Part shown: positions 1 to 4,927 of the stretch, one piece after another
Position numbering within the stretch: position 1 is the first letter of the stretch
How the letters are laid out: each line of letters starts with the position of its first letter
Source: DATLGB01 sp037724045
GTDB taxonomy: Bacteria; Actinomycetota; Thermoleophilia; Solirubrobacterales; Solirubrobacteraceae
Direction of reading: 5' to 3'
Assembly: GCA_037724045.1 (NCBI GenBank)
Contig: JBBJOW010000100.1
Location: 1-6,757, forward strand
Length of the DNA: 6,757 nucleotides
Position numbers and translations under genes: made by a program
The notes under the pieces: generated by a model
Database searches by the model: none
The model's input: the letters and a program-made list of their open reading frames with translations, nothing else
What the model was told of the DNA's origin: nothing

Positions 1-850
1 TGATCTCCTTCATCACCTTCTTCAGGCGCTCCTCGAACTCGCCGCGGTACTTCGAGCCGGCGACCAGCGCCGCCAGGTCGAGCGTGTAGATCTGCTTGCC
101 CTTCAGCAGCTCGGGCACGTCGGCGTTGGTGATGCGCTGGGCCAGGCCCTCGACCACCGCGGTCTTGCCGACGCCCGGCTCGCCCACGAGCACCGGGTTG
201 TTCTTGGTGCGGCGCGAGAGGATCTGCATGATCCGCTCGATCTCCGTCTCCCGGCCCACCACCGGATCCAGCTTGCCTTCCGCAGCGAGCTTGGTCAGGT
301 TGCGGCCGAACTGGTCGAGCAGCTTGGAGGACTTCTTGCCCTCGCCCGTGGCTGCCGCACCCGCCCCGCCGGAGCCCGAACCCGAGCCCGACGACCCCGA
401 GCCGCGCCGGCCGCCGGGACCCGACAGCATCCGGATGACCTCGTTGCGGATCTTCTCGGAGTCCGCGTCGAAGTCGAGCAGGATGCGTGCGGCGACACCC
501 TCGTTCTCGCGCACGAGGCCGAGGAGGATGTGCTCGGTGCCGATGTAGTTGTGGCCGAGGCTCAGGGCCTCGCGGAGCGCTAGCTCGAGCACCTTCTTGG
601 CGCGCGGCGTGAAGGGGATCTGACCCGAGGTGACCTCCTCGCCGGAGCCGACGATGCGGACGACCTGGGCACGGACGCGCTCGACGGTGATGTCGAGGGA
701 TTCGAGGACGCGGGCCGCCAGGCCCTCCTCCTCGCGCAGCAGTCCGAGCAGGATGTGCTCGGTGCCGATGTAGTTGTGCTTGAGCGTGCGAGCTTCCTCC
801 TGGGCCAGGACGACCACCTGGCGGGCTCGCTCTGTAAATCGCTCGAACAT
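1..850 (-). CDS. clpC: ATP-dependent Clp protease ATPase subunit ClpC (5' part, cut by window edge)
   Basis: This is the N-terminal 283 residues of ClpC, the hexameric AAA+ unfoldase that feeds proteins to ClpP in the cytoplasm. The ATG start is preceded by AGGAAGG at 862-868. Two Clp_N repeats are visible, each with the signature HNYIGTEHILLGL (residues 25-37 and 100-112). A Gly/Ser/Ala-rich linker follows (about 144-174), then the first AAA+ domain with Walker A GEPGVGKT at 223-230 and a KYRGEFEERLKK segment just before the edge. The linker is longer and more repetitive than usual and moves Walker A by about a dozen residues compared with Bacillus or Mycobacterium ClpC (from memory). The Walker B motif, second AAA+ domain and C-terminus lie outside the window. 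ClpB is less likely because both N-repeats and the spacing fit ClpC. No CtsR-type operator was recognised upstream. Confidence 0.96.
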   Translation of the reverse strand, partial: MFERFTERARQVVVLAQEEARTLKHNYIGTEHILLGLLREEEGLAARVLESLDITVERVRAQVVRIVGSGEEVTSGQIPFTPRAKKVLELALREALSLGHNYIGTEHILLGLVRENEGVAARILLDFDADSEKIRNEVIRMLSGPGGRRGSGSSGSGSGSGGAGAAATGEGKKSSKLLDQFGRNLTKLAAEGKLDPVVGRETEIERIMQILSRRTKNNPVLVGEPGVGKTAVVEGLAQRITNADVPELLKGKQIYTLDLAALVAGSKYRGEFEERLKKVMKEI

Positions 851-861
851 GTTCTGAACTA

Positions 862-868
862 CCTTCCT
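862..868 (-). promoter_or_regulatory. Shine-Dalgarno site of clpC
   Basis: On the minus strand AGGAAGG lies 11 nt before the clpC ATG. It supports that start, which also begins exactly at the conserved MFERFTERAR sequence of the family. The rest of the 76-bp gap to the PH-domain gene (851-926) shows neither a clear promoter nor a terminator, so read-through from the upstream operon is possible. Confidence 0.7.
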
Positions 869-926
869 GCTGGGTCAGCGCTGGGTCGGTGCGTGGTCCC
901 GGAGTGGCATATGGCCATGAGGCATT

Positions 927-1427
927 CTACCCGTTCGGGAGGCCGGTCATCGCGTCCACCTCGCGCTGTGCGCGGTGCACAGCCTCGACGACTTCGGCAG
1001 GGTCAGCAACCCCTGCAAAGGCGAACTGATAGTCGTCGCCCGCGGCCGTGTCGAAGTCGACCGTCCCCACCTGGAGGAGGCGCTCGAGCACGGATTGGTC
1101 GGTGTTGACGTTCTGCACACGGTTGATCTGGGTCTGCTGCTCTCTACGGCTGACGATGCCCCGTCGGATGTGCAGCCGGTGGTTGGAGATCGTGTACGTC
1201 GTGAACAGTCGCTTTACGTAGCCGAGGACCAGCAGGATGACGAGGGCGGCGATCGCCACGCCGACAGTGAGCCCGACATCGACCTCATCGTCAGCGATCT
1301 GAGTGACCCCCGCGGCGATCGCGGCGGCGAGGGCCACCGCAAACAGGCCCTTCAGGTAGAAGCCGAGGATGGAGCGCCACGAAGGGTGCCCCTCGAAGAT
1401 GATCTGCTCGCCCGGTTCGAGGTCCAT
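927..1427 (-). CDS. Bacterial PH-domain (bPH2/DUF304, YdbT-like) membrane protein
   Basis: A 166-residue protein of the bacterial pleckstrin-homology family. The N-terminus (1-19) carries a short LEPGEQIIFEGHPSW motif typical of these proteins. Two hydrophobic segments follow at about 20-42 and 52-70, and then a cytoplasmic bPH2 domain at about 76-153 with the family pattern TTYTISNHRLHIRRGI and QINRVQNVNTDQS. Exact function is unknown: such proteins are thought to sit in the inner membrane, and no catalytic residues are visible. The start is an ATG with only a weak upstream purine stretch. It lies 9 nt after the stop of the DUF3592-like gene, which suggests translation coupled to it in one operon. 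The length is normal for a single-PH-domain member, so the gene looks intact. It is the last gene before clpC. Confidence 0.85.
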   Translation of the reverse strand: MDLEPGEQIIFEGHPSWRSILGFYLKGLFAVALAAAIAAGVTQIADDEVDVGLTVGVAIAALVILLVLGYVKRLFTTYTISNHRLHIRRGIVSRREQQTQINRVQNVNTDQSVLERLLQVGTVDFDTAAGDDYQFAFAGVADPAEVVEAVHRAQREVDAMTGLPNG

Positions 1428-1436
1428 GGCGCGAGC

Positions 1437-1901
1437 CTAACCCGGATCGTGCACGAGATGCCAGTGGCCCTGTGTCGATGTTGGTTCGAAATTGGACGGT
1501 TCCTGCGGGTCGTAGGCGACCTCGATCGACTCGCCCTCGACGAGCGCCGTTCCGGGCACGACGAGCAGGCGCCGAGTCGCCTCACCGGCCGGCTGGAAGC
1601 GCACGGTCAGGTCGTAGGCGAGAAGCGAGCCGATGCGGACGCCGGGGCGCAGGACGGCGCGGACGATCTGCGCCTGTGCGCGCGCCCCGGCGCGACGGCG
1701 GTGCCGGCGCTCGGCGTCGCGCCGCGTGAGGACGGCGAACACCGCCGCGCACGCCGCGCCGGCCGCCAACATGCCGATCCCCGTGCTGAGGAAGCCTTCG
1801 GAACTGCCGCTGCGGTCGACCGCCAGCCCGATGACCGTGAAGGTCAGACCGAGCGAGACGAAGACGATGGCGAGGATGCCCGCGACCACGCGCGTGATCA
1901 C
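1437..1901 (-). CDS. DUF3592-like two-TM membrane protein
   Basis: A 154-residue protein with two transmembrane segments (about 4-28 and 38-59). A strongly basic stretch follows (RRDAERRHRRR, 60-70), then a soluble beta-rich domain (about 76-140) ending in VAYDPQEPSNFEP, the pattern that typically closes DUF3592 domains (V-x-Y-x-P-x-x-P). It starts with GTG. AGGAGG at 1907-1912 sits 5 nt upstream and decides this start. The GTG overlaps the stop of a possible upstream small ORF (GTGA), and the PH-domain gene follows after 9 nt, so the genes probably form an operon. Function unknown. The family is often found as a membrane protein with an extracytoplasmic or cytoplasmic OB-like sheet, and the basic stretch suggests the tail is cytoplasmic (positive-inside rule). 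Confidence 0.7.
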   Translation of the reverse strand: MITRVVAGILAIVFVSLGLTFTVIGLAVDRSGSSEGFLSTGIGMLAAGAACAAVFAVLTRRDAERRHRRRAGARAQAQIVRAVLRPGVRIGSLLAYDLTVRFQPAGEATRRLLVVPGTALVEGESIEVAYDPQEPSNFEPTSTQGHWHLVHDPG

Positions 1902-2029
1902 CGCCGCCTCCTGCTCGCGGTCCGCCGGACCAGCGCCTTGACGAAAACGCGCGTCGCGTGCGCCAGGCCCGCAAGACCGCTCGCCGCCGGCGTGGCGCCG
2001 GCGGGGGTCGCGAGGACGACGAGGGTCAT
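1898..2029 (-). CDS. Possible small basic protein (43 aa), coupled to the DUF3592-like gene
   Basis: A 43-residue ORF. The N-terminal half is hydrophobic and small (MTLVVLATPAGATPAASG) and the C-terminal half is strongly basic, ending in RRTASRRRR. Its TGA overlaps the GTG of the next gene by the sequence GTGA, a classic coupling arrangement. The only ribosome-binding hint is GGCAGG directly before the ATG, which is weak and too close. I do not recognise a family. It could be a real small membrane-associated peptide, the remaining end of a larger decayed gene, or chance coding in GC-rich DNA. The basic tail partly results from the AGGAGG site of the next gene being read as Arg codons, which argues for caution. 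Confidence 0.3.
   Translation of the reverse strand: MTLVVLATPAGATPAASGLAGLAHATRVFVKALVRRTASRRRR
1907..1912 (-). promoter_or_regulatory. Shine-Dalgarno site deciding the GTG start of the DUF3592-like gene
   Basis: A perfect AGGAGG on the minus strand ends 5 nt before the GTG at 1899-1901. It lies inside the end of the preceding 43-codon ORF, as expected for coupled translation. Confidence 0.7.
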
Positions 2030-2064
2030 GCCTGCCACTTCATGCCGGGAGCCGAGCCGCACAC

Positions 2065-2080
2065 CTGGATATATATCTAG
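2065..2080. promoter_or_regulatory. AT-rich near-palindrome, possible promoter or operator
   Basis: CTGGATATATATCTAG is a 16-bp palindrome with one mismatched pair, and its core GATATATATC is perfect. In strongly GC-rich surroundings this is an isolated AT island. It lies between the cupin stop (2087) and the small-ORF/DUF3592/PH operon, so it could supply the -10 region of that operon or bind a dimeric regulator. No convincing -35 hexamer was found on the minus strand. Confidence 0.35.
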
Positions 2081-2086
2081 CGTCGC

Positions 2087-2344
2087 CTACCCCTGCGACC
2101 GGATGTGGTCGAGGACGTGGTTGAACTCGTCCGTCGGCGAGAAGTCGACGTACTCGGAGTCCTCGAGCGCCTCGGGCGCGTGTCCGGGGTCGTCGGGCAG
2201 CCCGACGACGGCGGGGCGCAGATCGGCGCCCTTGGGCAGCCGGACGAAGCCGGCTCTCATGCCCCCGCCGATCGGCTGGACCCGCAGCTCGACGCCGTCA
2301 CCTTCGATCGCGACCGGTGCGTCGGTCCGTGCGATGGCCTTCAT
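2087..2344 (-). CDS. Small cupin-family protein lacking its metal-binding core (internal in-frame deletion)
   Basis: An 85-residue ORF. The ATG is preceded 6 nt upstream by AGGAGGAG (2351-2358), so this start is chosen over the longer in-frame extension. Residues 30-52 (RAGFVRLPKGADLRPAVVGLPDD) match the N-terminal part of small actinobacterial cupins, and residues 53-80 (PGHAPEALEDSEYVDFSPTDEF and onward) match their C-terminal part. In the family as I know it, about 40 residues separate GLPDD from PGH: a CPHWGYVL-type stretch with the metal-ligand histidines and glutamate, and the G-D-A/L-Y-Y turn. Here the two halves are fused directly and in frame at codons 52/53 (about 2188/2189). Without that core the protein should not form a normal barrel or bind metal. 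It may be a decaying gene or an assembly collapse. Family assignment rests on recalled sequence patterns, not on a search. Confidence 0.65.
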   Translation of the reverse strand: MKAIARTDAPVAIEGDGVELRVQPIGGGMRAGFVRLPKGADLRPAVVGLPDDPGHAPEALEDSEYVDFSPTDEFNHVLDHIRSQG

Positions 2345-2594
2345 GGTTCGCTCCTCCTGGAGATTGGTCGATCTGCTCGGACGATTCCGCGTCGCGGTCG
2401 GCGACCGGGCGGCGACGGCGTGGCCTGCGCGGCGGGCCACCGGGCTCGTGCAGCTGCTCGCCCTCCGACGCGCGGCGGCTGCCCGTGAGCGCGCGATCGA
2501 GGCGCTCTGGCCGCGCCTGGACGCCGCCGCCTTCGAGGCGCAGGCACGCTCGGCCCTCGCCGCAGACGACCAGGCTGCGTGCGCGGCCGCCCTG
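2343..2594 (+). pseudogene. SARP/BTAD-type transcriptional regulator, N-terminal remnant with internal deletion
   Basis: In this frame the sequence from about 2364 reads LVDLLGRFRVAVGDR, then ATGLVQLLAL, then IEALWPRLD. This is the OmpR-like winged-helix N-terminus of SARP/BTAD regulators (LLG-F-V and LLAL...EALWP patterns). It then jumps at about codon 60/61 (near 2522) to AAAFEAQARSALAADDQAACAAAL, which in full-length members normally lies about 40-50 residues later, at the start of the BTAD domain. The recognition helix region that should follow EALWP is missing. After codon 84 (about 2594) similarity ends and nothing more of the several-hundred-residue protein is present, although the frame stays open by GC-rich chance. 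A start could be ATG 2343 or TTG 2364, and neither has a clear ribosome-binding site. Non-functional as a regulator in this form. Confidence 0.6.
2351..2358 (-). promoter_or_regulatory. Strong Shine-Dalgarno site of the cupin ORF
   Basis: AGGAGGAG on the minus strand, 6 nt before the ATG at 2342-2344. It fixes the start of the cupin ORF. The same bases lie inside the beginning of the oppositely oriented regulator fragment, so there is no room for a normal divergent promoter. Confidence 0.8.
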
Positions 2595-2595
2595 C

Positions 2596-2751
2596 TTCAT
2601 CGCCGCCCTGGCCGTGCCGGCCGCGCTCGCGCACATGAAGGGCAAGACGGCCAGGATCTCCAACGAGCGCTTCAAGGGCGGCAAGGTGACCGGCTCGATC
2701 AAGGTCGAGGGGCCCTGCAGCGCCGGCGGGACGTACACCGCGAAGAAGTAG
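2596..2751 (+). pseudogene. Remnant of a small secreted protein (signal-peptide-like piece plus C-terminus)
   Basis: In a frame different from the regulator remnant, codons from 2596 read FIAALAVPAALAH, which resembles the h-region and Ala-x-Ala cleavage site of a signal peptide. It continues MKGKTARISNERF to a plausible C-terminus ending KVEGPCSAGGTYTAKK and TAG. No start codon in this frame lies before the hydrophobic stretch within the gene-like part. The only ATG (2635-2637) would give 38 residues without a signal. I read it as two ends of a secreted beta-rich protein brought together by deletion, or as a 3' end fused to foreign sequence. The stop TAG directly abuts the lysS stop on the other strand. 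Identification is tentative. Confidence 0.35.
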
Positions 2752-4161
2752 CTACGTCTCTGTCCGCAGGGCCGGGAAGAGCACGACCTCGCGGACGGTG
2801 TCGCGGCCGGTCAGCAGCATCGCCAGCCGGTCGACCCCGAAGCCGATGCCGCCCGTCGGCGGCATGCCGTGCTCGAGGGCGCTCAGGAACGCCTCGTCGA
2901 ACGGCTGCGCCTCCTCGTCGCCGGCGGCCGCGTACGCGCGCTGCTGCTCGAAGCGCTCGCGCTGATCGTCGGGGTCGTTGAGCTCGGTGAACGCGTTCGC
3001 GATCTCCATGCCGCCCGCGTAGGCCTCGAAGCGCTCGACGAGGCCAGGCTCGGACCGGTGGCGCTTGGCGAAGGGTGACAGCTCGACGGGATAGTCGAAG
3101 AGGAAGGTCGGACGCTCCAGCGTCGGCTCGACGTGCGCGGTGAGCAGGTGGTCGACGAGCTGGGCCCAGGTGGTCTCGTGCTCGGGGACGTGGAGATCGG
3201 CGCCCCGCACCGCCTCCTTCAGCGAGTCGAAGTCCCGCGCGGCGAGGATGTCGATGCCGGTCTGCTCCGCGATCGCGCCGGCGAAGGTCTTGCGGTCCCA
3301 CGGCGGCGCGAAGTCGGTGTTGCCCAGCTCACGGGCGACGGTGTCGATGAGCTGCTCGAAGCGCGCCGCGACGTCCTTGTAGTCGGCGTATGCCTCGTAC
3401 CACTCGAGCATCGTGAACTCGGGCAGGTGCTTGCGCGAGAGCCCCTCGTTGCGGAAGTTCTTGCCGATCTCGTAGACGCGCTCGAGGCCGCCGACGATCA
3501 GCCGCTTGAGGTACAGCTCGGTCGCGATCCGCAGGTACATCGTCTGGTCGAGCGCGTGGTAGTGCGTGGTGAACGGCCGCGCCGCCGCGCCGCCGTAGAG
3601 CGGCTGCAGGACGGGCGTCTCCACCTCGACGAAGCCGTCCGTGTCGAGCACGCGGCGGATGGCGGAGATGAGCCGCGAGCGCGTGAGAAAGAGCTCGCGC
3701 GCGTCCTCTGAGGCCATCAGGTCGAGCTCACGGGCGCGGTAGCGCAGCTCGATGTCCTGCACGCCGTGGAACTTGTCCGGCGGCGGGCGCACCGCCTTGG
3801 CGAGCACGGCGAACGCCGTGACGCGCAGGGTCGGCTGCCCGGTGTCGGTGAGAAAGAACTCGCCGTCGACGCCGATCAGGTCACCGAGGTCGACGAGCTT
3901 CTTGAGCCGGTCGAAGACCTCGTCGCCGAGCAGGTCGCGCCGGGCGTGCAGCTGCATGCGCCCGGACCGGTCGACGACGTCGAGGAACATGGCCTTCCCC
4001 CCGCCCCGCCGGGCCGCCAGGCGACCCGCGATGCGCGCCTCGCCGGCGTCGACGGACGCGATGGCGACGACGCCGGGATAGGCGTGGGGAAAGGGGTCGA
4101 TGCCCGACTCGCGTAGCGCCGCGAGCTTGGCCCGCCGCGTCGCTACGAGCGGGTCCGTCAT
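2752..4161 (-). CDS. lysS: Lysyl-tRNA synthetase, class II (LysRS)
   Basis: A complete 469-residue class II lysyl-tRNA synthetase, which activates lysine with ATP and charges tRNA-Lys in the cytoplasm. The N-terminal part (about 42-130) is the OB-fold anticodon-binding domain. The catalytic domain follows: HGVQDIELRYRARELDLM (132-149), motif 1 around GFVEVETPVLQP (176-187), ARPFTTHYHALD (194-205), motif 2 FRNEGLSRKHLPEFTMLEWY (236-255) and motif 3 GIGFGVDRLAMLL (438-450). The key residues Arg237, Glu239 and Arg445 are present. The ATG has no Shine-Dalgarno site: it is preceded by CTCCTAG, the arm of an inverted repeat, which may have replaced the original leader. An out-of-frame ATG lies 19 nt upstream within that repeat. 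The gene follows greA on the same strand and ends tail-to-tail against the 2596-2751 remnant. The slightly short length is within the family range. Confidence 0.97.
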   Translation of the reverse strand: MTDPLVATRRAKLAALRESGIDPFPHAYPGVVAIASVDAGEARIAGRLAARRGGGKAMFLDVVDRSGRMQLHARRDLLGDEVFDRLKKLVDLGDLIGVDGEFFLTDTGQPTLRVTAFAVLAKAVRPPPDKFHGVQDIELRYRARELDLMASEDARELFLTRSRLISAIRRVLDTDGFVEVETPVLQPLYGGAAARPFTTHYHALDQTMYLRIATELYLKRLIVGGLERVYEIGKNFRNEGLSRKHLPEFTMLEWYEAYADYKDVAARFEQLIDTVARELGNTDFAPPWDRKTFAGAIAEQTGIDILAARDFDSLKEAVRGADLHVPEHETTWAQLVDHLLTAHVEPTLERPTFLFDYPVELSPFAKRHRSEPGLVERFEAYAGGMEIANAFTELNDPDDQRERFEQQRAYAAAGDEEAQPFDEAFLSALEHGMPPTGGIGFGVDRLAMLLTGRDTVREVVLFPALRTET

Positions 4162-4222
4162 CTAGGAGCCCGTTGAACATTGGACGTCACCGGACGAGCC
4201 GGACTTTTCAACGGGCTCCTAG
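4162..4222. repeat. Palindromic element 1 (CTAG-flanked inverted repeat) upstream of lysS
   Basis: A perfect 19-bp inverted repeat (left arm 4159-4177, CATCTAGGAGCCCGTTGAA; right arm 4207-4225) encloses a 29-nt spacer (4178-4206). If CTAG is the target duplication, the element itself is 4166-4218 (53 bp), with 4162-4165 and 4219-4222 as flanking CTAG copies and GAGCCCGTTGAA as the terminal repeat. It touches the lysS start codon, and its RNA could form a strong hairpin there. The spacer contains CCGGACGAGC, which recurs in element 2 (4317-4326). The structure fits a very small MITE or the joined ends of a lost insertion sequence. A purely regulatory hairpin is the alternative. Confidence 0.7.
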
Positions 4223-4388
4223 ATGGTTGATTCCACGAGACCCGTGGTTCCAGGCGCGCTGATGACCGAGCCGGGCGCGACCGGCCGGCGAAGCCCGTAC
4301 CGGTGGTACGGGCGAACCGGACGAGCGTGAACCGGCGAAGCGTCAGCGGCGTGCCTGGGGCCGCGGGGTCATGGAATCAACCATCTAG
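4219..4388. repeat. Palindromic element 2 (long imperfect inverted repeat flanked by CTAG)
   Basis: Arms 4219-4235 and 4372-4388 form a perfect 17-bp inverted repeat (CTAGATGGTTGATTCCA). The pairing continues imperfectly for about 25 bp more on each side (CCCGTGG..CCAGGC against CCCGCGG..CCAGGC). The centre holds a second hairpin, CCCGTACC-GGT-GGTACGGG (4294-4312), and degenerate copies of a unit resembling GCGAACCGGCGAAGC (4277-4294, 4312-4326, 4327-4341). CTAG occurs at both ends (4219-4222 and 4385-4388), the right copy containing the greA stop codon. Three of the four substitutions in the outer arm would be G-U pairs in a plus-strand transcript, which hints at a selected RNA fold in that direction. 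It is non-coding and probably MITE-like. Confidence 0.7.
4294..4312. repeat. Perfect small hairpin inside element 2
   Basis: CCCGTACC and GGTACGGG form an 8-bp perfect stem around GGT at the apex of element 2. There is no T-tract on either side, so it is not a classical terminator. Confidence 0.7.
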
Positions 4389-4867
4389 ACGGCGATCTTG
4401 GCGATCTTGAGCTTGCGGGTCTTGCCCGTGGGCAGCGTCACGTCGACGACGTCGCCCTTCTTGTGACCGAGCAGGGCCTTGCCGACCGGGGACTCGTTGG
4501 AGAGCCGCTTGGGCTGCGCAGACGGATCCGCCTCGGTGGAGCCGACGATCTTGAACACGTCGCTCTGTTTGGAGGCCTCGTCCTTGACGTTGACCGTGAC
4601 GCCGACGCGCACGACGTTGGTGTCGAGCTCTGACTCGTCGATGACCGAGGCCGAGCGCAGCTTCTCCTCCAGGGAGGCGATGCGCGCCTCGAGCATCATC
4701 TGCTCGTTCTTGGCGTCGTCGTACTCCGAGTTCTCGGAGATGTCGCCGAACTCGCGAGCCTCCTTGATGCGCTCGGCGACCTCCCGGCGCTTCTCGCCGG
4801 AAAGGAACTCGATCTCGGACTTGAGCTTCTCAAGTCCTTCGGGGGTGAGGATGACGTCCTTCTGCAT
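4385..4867 (-). CDS. greA: Transcription elongation factor GreA
   Basis: A complete 160-residue GreA. It binds the secondary channel of RNA polymerase and stimulates cleavage of backtracked RNA. The N-terminal coiled coil (about 10-75) carries the conserved tip FGDISENSEYDDAKNEQ (40-56), with the acidic residues Asp42 and Glu45 that hold the catalytic magnesium. The C-terminal FKBP-like domain has the family signature SNESPVGKALLGHKKGD (123-139). The ATG is preceded by AGGA at 4873-4876 with suitable spacing. It follows dus on the same strand after 60 bp containing a probable terminator, and precedes lysS across two palindromic elements. Its TAG stop lies within the CTAG border of element 2, so insertion left the protein end intact. 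Confidence 0.97.
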   Translation of the reverse strand: MQKDVILTPEGLEKLKSEIEFLSGEKRREVAERIKEAREFGDISENSEYDDAKNEQMMLEARIASLEEKLRSASVIDESELDTNVVRVGVTVNVKDEASKQSDVFKIVGSTEADPSAQPKRLSNESPVGKALLGHKKGDVVDVTLPTGKTRKLKIAKIAV

Positions 4868-4890
4868 GGTCGTCCTAAATGGCGGCGGGG

Positions 4891-4919
4891 AAAGAGAAGA
4901 ACCCGCAACAACGGCGGGT
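4891..4919 (-). terminator. Probable intrinsic terminator after dus
   Basis: On the minus strand ACCCGC-CGTTGTT-GCGGGT (4901-4919) forms a 6-bp GC-rich stem, followed by TCTTCTCTTT (4891-4900). The tract is pyrimidine-rich rather than pure T, so termination may be partial. It lies 8 nt after the dus stop and before greA, implying that greA has its own promoter or is fed by read-through. Confidence 0.5.
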
Positions 4920-4927
4920 CCGGTACC

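Noticed and set aside
96..548. A 150-codon plus-strand ORF opposite clpC
   Set aside because: It is antisense to the conserved clpC sequence, with Pro/Arg/Ser-rich composition and no recognisable motif.
851..926. A CtsR or HspR operator upstream of clpC
   Set aside because: I looked for heptad direct repeats or a HAIR-type inverted repeat and found only a weak GACCCAGC duplication, not enough to call an operator.
975..2981. A 668-codon open frame on the plus strand
   Set aside because: It runs antisense through the PH-domain, DUF3592-like, cupin and lysS genes and has low-complexity Arg/Ala/Asp composition. It is open only because of GC-rich third positions. Only its 2343-2594 part resembles a real family and is reported as a remnant.
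4162..4222. Element 1 as the intrinsic terminator of greA
   Set aside because: The stem is long, but neither strand has a T-tract directly after it, and the matching CTAG borders of both elements fit insertion better.
4219..4388. T-box riboswitch in front of lysS (a TGGAACCACG-like sequence occurs on the minus strand)
   Set aside because: No stem I with a lysine specifier loop and no companion conserved motifs are visible. The similar sequence lies within one arm of the inverted repeat, which already explains it.
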